Part shown: positions 44,075 to 49,688 of the stretch, piece by piece
How positions within the stretch are numbered: position 1 is the first letter of the stretch
Layout: every line of letters starts with the position of its first letter
Source: Acidimicrobiales bacterium
GTDB lineage: Bacteria; Actinomycetota; Acidimicrobiia; Acidimicrobiales; Ilumatobacteraceae
Length of the DNA stretch: 49,688 nucleotides
Direction of reading: 5' to 3'
Assembly (NCBI GenBank): GCA_947465505.1
Contig: CANIBN010000002.1
Span: 1 to 49,688, forward strand
Notes under the pieces: model-generated
Told to the model about the DNA's origin: nothing
Database searches by the model: none
What the model saw: only the letters and a program-made list of their open reading frames with translations
Position numbers and translations under genes: made by a program

Positions 44075-45348
44075 CACACCACCCCGAAATGCTCGGCCGC
44101 AGCAACGCCGGAGCGACACCCATCCTCGTGGAAACCCCAGCCGTGGTAGGCGCCCGCAAACACGGTGTGCTGGGTGTTCAACGACGGCAGTCTGCGCTGC
44201 GCAGCGAGTGCCTCACCGTCGTAGATCGGGTGCTGGTAGTTCATCACTGCCAGAACACGCTCTGGATCGATGTGCTGTCGGGCATTCAGCGTCACCAGGT
44301 AGTGCTGAGTCGACGTAATCCCCTGCAGCCGGTTCATCCAGTACGTCACCACAGGCGCATCGTGCGACCCGTTCGGCGTCAGGTAGTTCCACGACGCACG
44401 GGCATTGCGGGCCCGCGGCAGCAACCGTTCGTCGGTGTGGAGTACCACCTCGCTCGACGAATAGCGGATAGCGCCGAGCACCTCTCGCTCCACATCAGTC
44501 GCGTCGGCGAGCAGAGCGAGCGCCTGGTCTGGGTGCGTGGCAATCACGATCCTGTCAAAGCGTTCGACGGCCCCGGTCGAGTCAACGACCTCGACGTCGG
44601 CATCGCATCGACGCACACCAGTGACCCGACGGTTGGAACGGATGTCGGGCAGCATGCGAGCAATGGATTCGATGTAGGTCGAGGAACCGCCGACGACGGT
44701 GAACCATTGAGGCGATCCCGAGACGGCGAGCATTCCGTGATTGTCGAGGAATCGGAACAGGTAGCGAGCGGGGTAGTCCAGCGCCAACGCGGCACCCATC
44801 GACCACACACAGGAGACAACGGGCACGGCAAAGAGATCGAGGAACCGTTGTGAGAAGCCATTCGCGGCGAGAAACGCCCCGTAGGTCTGCTCTTCCGAAT
44901 CGTCCGTCGACGAGAGAAACTGTGAGGCGAGGCGATGGAAGCGCCGAACCTCGGCGAGGAGTCGGAGGAACTGGGGGTCGAGCACACGGCGAGGCTGAGC
45001 CAGTACCCCACGCGCACCACGGCCACCGGCGTACTCGAGACCACTGGCCCGGTCCACAATGCTCATACTCATCTCGGTGGGATGGCGCACCACGCCGAGC
45101 TCACGAAACAGGCGTCCGAGCAATGGATACGTTCGGTCGTTGTGCACGATGAACCCGCTGTCGACCGCCACCCTGGCCCCTGACGGGTCGGTGATCCGGT
45201 GCGTATGCACGTGACCGCCGAGCCGTGTGTCTTGCTCGAATACGGTGACGTCGTACCGGCGCGACAGCAGGTACGCGGCCGTCATTCCGGCGACACCGGA
45301 ACCCACGACGGCCACGCGGTTGCCCGACGAGACGTCGACACCGCTCAT
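44071..45348 (-). CDS. FAD-dependent amine-oxidase-like oxidoreductase
   Basis: A 425-residue flavoprotein. The Rossmann dinucleotide motif is RVAVVGSGVAGMTAAYLLS near residue 12, followed by VTVFEQDTRLGGHVHTH typical of the amine oxidase/phytoene desaturase superfamily, and a C-terminal FAD-contacting segment (FAGAYHGWGFHEDG). In operon with DUF1365 and the methyltransferase it probably acts on the lipid acyl chain; this is inferred from context. ATG 45348 overlaps the upstream gene by four bases (ATGA), so the frame to 45489 is rejected. Confidence 0.9.
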   Translation of the reverse strand: MSGVDVSSGNRVAVVGSGVAGMTAAYLLSRRYDVTVFEQDTRLGGHVHTHRITDPSGARVAVDSGFIVHNDRTYPLLGRLFRELGVVRHPTEMSMSIVDRASGLEYAGGRGARGVLAQPRRVLDPQFLRLLAEVRRFHRLASQFLSSTDDSEEQTYGAFLAANGFSQRFLDLFAVPVVSCVWSMGAALALDYPARYLFRFLDNHGMLAVSGSPQWFTVVGGSSTYIESIARMLPDIRSNRRVTGVRRCDADVEVVDSTGAVERFDRIVIATHPDQALALLADATDVEREVLGAIRYSSSEVVLHTDERLLPRARNARASWNYLTPNGSHDAPVVTYWMNRLQGITSTQHYLVTLNARQHIDPERVLAVMNYQHPIYDGEALAAQRRLPSLNTQHTVFAGAYHGWGFHEDGCRSGVAAAEHFGVVW

Positions 45349-45980
45349 CGCCGTGCCAGCGATCGTTCGAGATCCGCACGGTCCAACACCACCGGTGCAA
45401 CACAGTCGACCAGCGCGTCTGCAGGTGGGTGATCCGGTGCCAGCAGTTCCAAGAGGCGCTCGGGTCGCCACACCCGATAGGTAGCGCACTGGTACCGAAT
45501 GAGGTTCCGGGTCCGCCGCTGACTGAGCCCGAGCACCTTGCGGTGACCAACTGTCACCTCACCAGGCCCCCATCCAGCAAAGCACGCCAACGACGACCAC
45601 TCGTTGCTGATCAGCGGGCCACGATGGACCGCCAAACCATCCGTGCCGAGAGCCTCCACGACGACCTCGCCAACCCACCAAGCAGCACGCGAGACGTCAC
45701 GTTCCCAGAGCGAGTCTCCTTCGGGAATGATGAGGTCAAACCAGTCGATCTCGCCAGGGATGAGCAGAACTGCTCCCCCGCCGCTGTGCCGACGCACCAC
45801 CTCAACTCCGGCCCGGTCGCATGCCCTCCGATTCACCATCGACTCGTCCTGAGTTGAGCCCAGCACGAGGGCAGGCCGGTCGATCTCGAACCACCACAGT
45901 GTGGGCACGGCATCGACGGGAAGTTCGCGTGCATGAAACGAGGACGCGCTCCCGCTCACAACTTCCGTGGCCCATCTCAC
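45345..45980 (-). CDS. Lipoate-protein ligase A-like (BPL/LplA fold) protein
   Basis: A 211-residue protein of the biotin/lipoate ligase superfamily. It has LVLGSTQDESMVN, VVRRHSGGGAVLLIPGEIDW, and KVLGLSQRRTRNLIRYQC, a pattern of LplA-type acyltransferases (substrate loop RRxSGGGAV and lysine in RKVLG). Catalysis on lipoate is not proven. It is the first gene of the four-gene overlapping operon with the FAD enzyme, DUF1365 and the methyltransferase. GTG 45978-45980 is used; no clear Shine-Dalgarno. Confidence 0.8.
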   Translation of the reverse strand: MRWATEVVSGSASSFHARELPVDAVPTLWWFEIDRPALVLGSTQDESMVNRRACDRAGVEVVRRHSGGGAVLLIPGEIDWFDLIIPEGDSLWERDVSRAAWWVGEVVVEALGTDGLAVHRGPLISNEWSSLACFAGWGPGEVTVGHRKVLGLSQRRTRNLIRYQCATYRVWRPERLLELLAPDHPPADALVDCVAPVVLDRADLERSLARR

Positions 45981-46010
45981 GTAACGAGTCTGCCACCGCC
46001 GATCGCCGAG

Positions 46011-46508
46011 TCAGGAGGCCCGGGCGAGATACGGCAGCCAGTCCTCGGGCACCCGGCCGACGGACGCATCGATCCATGCGCCATCGCGAGGCTGACGGGG
46101 CGCATTGGCGAGTCGCATTCCCGCTTCGTCCGGAGTGCGGTCCCGTTTGCGGAGGTTGCACGGGCGACAGGCAGCAGCAACGTTCTCCCACGTGTGACGA
46201 CCGCCACGCGAACGTGGCATGACGTGGTCGATCGAGTCGGCGTACCCGCCGCAGTACTGACACGCGTACTGATCGCGGATGAACACCGCCTTGCGGGACA
46301 GCGCCGTGCGCCGGAGGAACGGCACGCGCACCACATACCGCAGACGGATCACCGTAGGAGCGCTGAACGCAAGGGTCGCCGAACGGATCATGTTTCCGTC
46401 GTCGTGCACCACTTCGGCCTTCCCTGCCAGCACCAAGCACAGTGCACGGCGGGCAGACACCACGGAGAGCGGCTCGTACGTCGCATTGAGGACGAGCGCG
46501 CTCCGCAT
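46011..46508 (-). CDS. HNH endonuclease family protein
   Basis: A 165-residue protein of the common actinobacterial HNH type. The zinc-type motif has CQYCG, then DSIDHVMPRSRGGRHTWENV and CRPCNLRKRDR, so the HNH core and four metal-binding cysteines are retained. The N-terminal RSALVLNATYEPLSVVS is a hallmark of this subgroup. The role (repair or other) is not established. It lies 30 bases upstream of the lipoate-ligase-like gene on the same strand. Confidence 0.92.
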   Translation of the reverse strand: MRSALVLNATYEPLSVVSARRALCLVLAGKAEVVHDDGNMIRSATLAFSAPTVIRLRYVVRVPFLRRTALSRKAVFIRDQYACQYCGGYADSIDHVMPRSRGGRHTWENVAAACRPCNLRKRDRTPDEAGMRLANAPRQPRDGAWIDASVGRVPEDWLPYLARAS

Positions 46509-46566
46509 GATCAGATGGTCCTTGGCCCTGAGGGCTCGGCGCCTCGAGGAGCACGCAGGCGCTGCG

Positions 46567-46848
46567 TCATCGTGTCGACGTCCCCAAGCGACCCAACTGT
46601 TGGCACCACGTCAGGTAGTGAATCACATCAGCAGGGTCGGGGCGGTGCAGTTCGTCGCCGTACTGCGTCTCCATCCGGAACCGGAGGTAACTGCCGCCCG
46701 GAACCGGAAGGAATGGCGGCCGACGCCACCAACCGGGTCGTGCAAGTCTCCCGGCCTGTCGCATCGCCACCGGCCAGAGTCGCGGACGCGCGGCGACTGC
46801 CGCACCAACGGCTACCCATGCGACAATCGCCGGTCGGCGACGGCTCAA
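46567..46848 (-). CDS. Small conserved-looking protein coupled to acyl-CoA dehydrogenase
   Basis: A 93-residue frame starting at TTG 46848, overlapping the dehydrogenase stop as TTGA. It has a hydrophobic N-terminal segment (AIVAWVAVGAAVAARP), a WWRRPPFLPVPGGSYLRFRM segment and a C-terminal DPADVIHYLTWCQQLGRL. The pattern suggests a membrane-associated protein of unknown function. The full open frame reaches 47202 but that part is out of frame with the dehydrogenase and is not coding. Confidence 0.65.
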   Translation of the reverse strand: MSRRRPAIVAWVAVGAAVAARPRLWPVAMRQAGRLARPGWWRRPPFLPVPGGSYLRFRMETQYGDELHRPDPADVIHYLTWCQQLGRLGTSTR

Positions 46849-48059
46849 CGGGGCTCTTTCGGGAGGCCGAGCACCATCTCGCCGAGAATGTTGCGCTGTA
46901 CCTGTGAGGTACCCGCGTAGATGGTCCCGGCTCGGGCATTGAGGAACGTGTTCGTCCATGAGGCCGTGGAGTTCGGGGCGCTGCCATCGTCGGTCTGGAA
47001 CGAGCTGAGCGGTGCACGGCCCGTCGGCACCAGACCATCTGCGCCCATGATGTCCATGGCGAGTTCGGTGATCACGCGGTGGTACTCGCTCCAATACAGC
47101 TTGAAGATCGATCCGTCCGGTCCGGGATGGTGTCCCTTGAGGAACCCCGTGAGCGTGCGCCACCCGAGCAACTGCATGATCTTCACCTTCGAGTAGCACC
47201 AAGCGAGGCGCTGGCGGATGCGCGGGTCGTTGTCCACCCCGCGCTCACGTGCCATGGCTGCAAGCCGCTCGTACTCCGCCATGTAGCGCAGCGGCATGGT
47301 GGCAGCAGCCTCGCCACGCTCAAAACCGAGCAGCGTCATGGCGACGGCCCAACCGTTGTTGATACCACCGACGACGTTCTCCTTGGGGGCCACCGCATCG
47401 GTGAAGAACGTCTCGTTGAACTCCGAGTCACCCGACATCATCTTGATCGGACGCACCTCGACTCCGGGTTGACGCATGTCGACCAGGATGAACGAGATGC
47501 CCTTGTGCCGCGGAGCGTCGGTGTCGGTGCGGCAGAGCACAAAGATGTGGTCGGCGAGATGTCCGGCGGAGGTCCAGATCTTCTGGCCGTTGATGATCCA
47601 CTGATCGCCGTCGAGCACTGCCCTCGTCCCGAGGTTGGCCAGATCCGAGCCAGCATTGGGCTCGGAGTAACCCTGACACCAAAGATCTGCCCCCGAGAGG
47701 ATGCGCGGAATGTAGTGCTTCTTCTGCTCCTCGGTGCCCCAACGCAAGAGCGTGTTGCCGAGCATGCCGATGCTGAACGCGTCGTTGCTCCCACCTGCCG
47801 GGACGCCGGCACGTACGAACTCCTCGGCCACCACCACCTGTTCCAGCGGGCTCAACCCGCCCCCGCCGTACTCTTTCGGCCAGCCCGGGGCCAGATAGCC
47901 CGCCTCGAAGAGCACGTTGCGCCAGTCCTTGCCGAAGGCTTCCGCTTCTGCGTGGTCGAGTTGACCGATGCCTTTCCAGTCCTTGGGGAGCTTCTCGGCG
48001 AGGAACGCCCGGACCTTCTCGCGATAGGACTCTGCTTCGGCGGGGTACTTGGGCTGCAT
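46845..48059 (-). CDS. Acyl-CoA dehydrogenase
   Basis: FAD flavoprotein of 404 residues, first step of a beta-oxidation-like cycle. Signature regions are CQGYSEPNAGSDLANLGTRA and GQKIWTSAGHLADHIFVLCR, and RNILGEMVLGLPKEP at the end. The C-terminal motif reads IYAGTSQVQ, lacking the glutamate of IYEGTSQIQ that is the catalytic base in MCAD-type enzymes; the base may be elsewhere, as in some other members. ATG 48059 fits the family; TAACGT seven bases before it suggests leaderless expression. Divergent from the moxR-like gene. Confidence 0.93.
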   Translation of the reverse strand: MQPKYPAEAESYREKVRAFLAEKLPKDWKGIGQLDHAEAEAFGKDWRNVLFEAGYLAPGWPKEYGGGGLSPLEQVVVAEEFVRAGVPAGGSNDAFSIGMLGNTLLRWGTEEQKKHYIPRILSGADLWCQGYSEPNAGSDLANLGTRAVLDGDQWIINGQKIWTSAGHLADHIFVLCRTDTDAPRHKGISFILVDMRQPGVEVRPIKMMSGDSEFNETFFTDAVAPKENVVGGINNGWAVAMTLLGFERGEAAATMPLRYMAEYERLAAMARERGVDNDPRIRQRLAWCYSKVKIMQLLGWRTLTGFLKGHHPGPDGSIFKLYWSEYHRVITELAMDIMGADGLVPTGRAPLSSFQTDDGSAPNSTASWTNTFLNARAGTIYAGTSQVQRNILGEMVLGLPKEPR

Positions 48060-48066
48060 GGACGCG

Positions 48067-48072
48067 ACGTTA
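48067..48072 (-). promoter_or_regulatory. -10 box for leaderless acyl-CoA dehydrogenase gene
   Basis: On the minus strand TAACGT is followed after seven bases by ATG 48059. Confidence 0.5.
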
Positions 48073-48091
48073 GCGAGTGTTCCGGGGCCAT

Positions 48092-48097
48092 TAGCGT
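48092..48097 (+). promoter_or_regulatory. -10 box for leaderless moxR-like gene
   Basis: TAGCGT is followed after eight bases by GTG 48106. The hexamer and spacing match those of menA. Confidence 0.5.
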
Positions 48098-48105
48098 GCT
48101 CTCTT

Positions 48106-49104
48106 GTGACGATTACCCCCGATTCGTTCTCCAGCCCCACCTCCCCCGGCGCCGCCCAGTCCGCACGCCGGTTTGCCGACCTCTTCGAGGCGCTCACCTC
48201 GAACATGGCGCGGGTGATCCGGGGAAAGCGGGAAGCAATCGACCTTGCTGCCATCTGCATGCTCGCCGAGGGTCACCTGCTGGTGGAGGACGTACCCGGG
48301 GTAGGCAAGACCAGCCTTGCCAAGGCACTCTCGGCCTCCATCGACTGCAAGTGGCGTCGGGTGCAATTCACCCCCGACCTGCTTCCGACGGACCTCGTCG
48401 GCGTGAACATCTGGCTGAAGGCACGGGAGGCGTTCGAGTTTCAGCCCGGCCCCGTCTTCGCCAACATCCTGCTCGCCGACGAGATCAACCGGGCCTCACC
48501 CAAGGTGCAGTCAGCACTGCTGGAGGCCATGGAGGAGCGCCAGGTCACCGTTGACGGCACCACGTATCCGCTCCCCACCCCGTTCATGGTGATCGCCACG
48601 CAGAACCCGGTGGAGCAGGAAGGCACCTACCGGCTCCCCGAGAGCCAACTCGACCGGTTCCTGCTGCGCATCTCCCTCGGGTATCCCGGACGGGAGGCCG
48701 AGGTTGCCATCCTCGACACGCACGGACAGGGAAACGTCGTGAACGAACTGCGTCCCGTGCTCAGCGTCAACGACGTCCTCGGCATGATCGAGGCGGTGAA
48801 GACCGTGCACCTCGCACCTGCACTCAAGCATTACCTCGTTGCGATTGCGGAAGCCACGAGGCGTCATCCCAGCCTGACCCTCGGGCTGTCGCCACGCGCA
48901 ACGCTCCAGCTCGCTCGTGCTGCGCGGTCACGTGCTGCCGCGTCCGGCCGGGACTACGCCACCCCCGATGATGTGAAGGCCATGGCGCCCTACGTCCTCC
49001 CCCATCGACTCATGCTCCGGCACGAGGCCGCCGCCGCAGGGCAGACCCGCGAGTACGTCACAGCCGACGTACTCGCCACCGTCCCGGTCCCGACAGCACG
49101 TTGA
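48106..49104 (+). CDS. MoxR family AAA+ ATPase
   Basis: A 332-residue ATPase that usually works with DUF58/VWA proteins as a chaperone-like assembly factor. Walker A is VEDVPGVGKTSLAKAL, Walker B is ANILLADEINRA, followed by SALLEAMEERQV and ATQNPVEQEGTYRLPESQLDRF (sensor region), all typical of MoxR. GTG 48106 is chosen; the longer frame to 48049 overlaps the divergent promoter. A DUF58 gene follows 40 bases after its stop, as is usual for this system. Confidence 0.95.
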   Translation: MTITPDSFSSPTSPGAAQSARRFADLFEALTSNMARVIRGKREAIDLAAICMLAEGHLLVEDVPGVGKTSLAKALSASIDCKWRRVQFTPDLLPTDLVGVNIWLKAREAFEFQPGPVFANILLADEINRASPKVQSALLEAMEERQVTVDGTTYPLPTPFMVIATQNPVEQEGTYRLPESQLDRFLLRISLGYPGREAEVAILDTHGQGNVVNELRPVLSVNDVLGMIEAVKTVHLAPALKHYLVAIAEATRRHPSLTLGLSPRATLQLARAARSRAAASGRDYATPDDVKAMAPYVLPHRLMLRHEAAAAGQTREYVTADVLATVPVPTAR

Positions 49105-49144
49105 CGGCCAGACCAACCAGCACGCACCGCCCATCGGGTCACGC

Positions 49145-49688
49145 ATGATCAACCGCTACGGAATCGCCCTCATCGTGTGCGGCGCCCTGTCCGCAGTGCT
49201 GGGACGCGTGTTCGGGGTCATCGAGCTCTACGTCATCGCGGCTGGACTCGTCACCCTGACAGTGCTCAGCACCGTCCTGGTGATCGCGTCGCGGCCGAGC
49301 CTTGCCGTCGATCGGGCGGTGAACCCGAACCGTGTGTTCGTCGACGAATCGGCCACGGTCGAACTGTCGGTCCGCAACGTCGGTTGGCGCACCTCACCAG
49401 TTGTCCGTCTCACCGATCCCGTAGCAGGCACCATCGGCGCCACGCTGAGCGTTGCACCACTCGGGCGCCGCCGTGAGGCCAGGGCGAGCTACCGACTCCC
49501 GTCCGAACGCCGCGGTCACGTACAGATCGGTCCGATGACCGCTGAGCGACGGGATCCGTTCGGTCTCGCCACACACCGATTCACCATCGCAGGCGTCAGC
49601 GACATCCTCGTCTACCCGCGGTGGCAGGTGCTCGACTTTCCCGACCGATGGAACGGACCAGGCCCACTCGCGCAGCTCCTCCGACGCC
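49145..49688 (+). CDS. DUF58 family protein, 3'-truncated by the window edge
   Basis: The frame from ATG 49145 is open to the window end (about 181 codons). It begins with two hydrophobic segments (about residues 6-21 and 26-45), then a beta-rich soluble region with ELSVRNVGWRTSP and ERRGHVQIGPMTAERRDPFGL, followed by ILVYPRW, marks of DUF58. The von Willebrand-like C-terminal half lies outside. No Shine-Dalgarno is evident. Position after a MoxR ATPase supports the call; such pairs often continue with a transglutaminase-domain gene. Confidence 0.88.
   Translation, partial: MINRYGIALIVCGALSAVLGRVFGVIELYVIAAGLVTLTVLSTVLVIASRPSLAVDRAVNPNRVFVDESATVELSVRNVGWRTSPVVRLTDPVAGTIGATLSVAPLGRRREARASYRLPSERRGHVQIGPMTAERRDPFGLATHRFTIAGVSDILVYPRWQVLDFPDRWNGPGPLAQLLRR

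Noticed and set aside
46849-47202. N-terminal part of the long frame over the acyl-CoA dehydrogenase C-terminus
   Set aside because: It is out of frame with the dehydrogenase and low-complexity; only the part after TTG 46848 looks coding.

Overview
This is a contiguous stretch of high-GC chromosome from an actinomycetote. Marks of the phylum are a bacterial proteasome activator (Bpa/PafE), SepF plus DivIVA/Wag31 beside ftsZ, a menaquinone pathway, a mycothiol-dependent-type DinB protein, MurE with the meso-diaminopimelate signature DNPR, and several genes with a TANNNT box 6-8 nt before an ATG/GTG and no Shine-Dalgarno, as for leaderless mRNAs. The gene neighbourhoods suggest class Acidimicrobiia (Ilumatobacter/Microthrix-like), but that placement is inference. 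No prophage, transposon, CRISPR array, rRNA or tRNA was seen; this is core chromosome.

Layout. 1-9.2 kb: end of panC, a mycothiol-type protein, a divergent ProA-like dehydrogenase, a DUF72 protein, and menaquinone genes menD, menH, menA and menE in alternating orientations with a FrnE-like DsbA protein between them. 9.2-13.6 kb: a YyaL/DUF255 thioredoxin-domain protein coupled to a NUDIX hydrolase, then a leftward group with a membrane-anchored unknown, a nitroreductase and a GNAT-like protein. 13.7-19.2 kb: dnaE, the proteasome activator and a phosphodiesterase. 19.2-21.4 kb: an Rrf2 regulator, a 2.8-copy 82-bp tandem repeat, an RluA-type pseudouridine synthase and lspA.

21.4-41.8 kb, all leftward: a DksA-like protein with a long Lys/Ala/Pro tail, ileS, divIVA, sepF, yggS, ftsZ, ftsQ, murB, murC, murG, ftsW, mraY, murE, ftsI, an FtsL-like protein, rsmH and mraZ. 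This is one division and cell-wall (dcw) cluster, transcribed from a promoter upstream of mraZ that is overlaid by three TGGGG-type MraZ boxes. Most junctions from rsmH to ftsQ are 4-nt GTGA/ATGA overlaps. murD and murF are missing from their usual places. Between mraZ and rsmH lies a probable unrecognised 59-codon gene whose mRNA can form a long hairpin.

42.0-46.5 kb, leftward: a lipid-modification operon (lipoate-ligase-like protein, FAD oxidoreductase, DUF1365, cyclopropane-synthase-like methyltransferase) preceded by an HNH protein. 46.5-48.1 kb: a small protein coupled to an acyl-CoA dehydrogenase. 48.1 kb to the end, rightward: a MoxR ATPase and the start of a DUF58 protein.

The most interesting items are the mraZ-rsmH small ORF with its hairpin, the H1-tailed cysteine-less DksA protein, the repeat-bearing FtsL, the absence of murD/murF, and the 82-bp tandem repeat.
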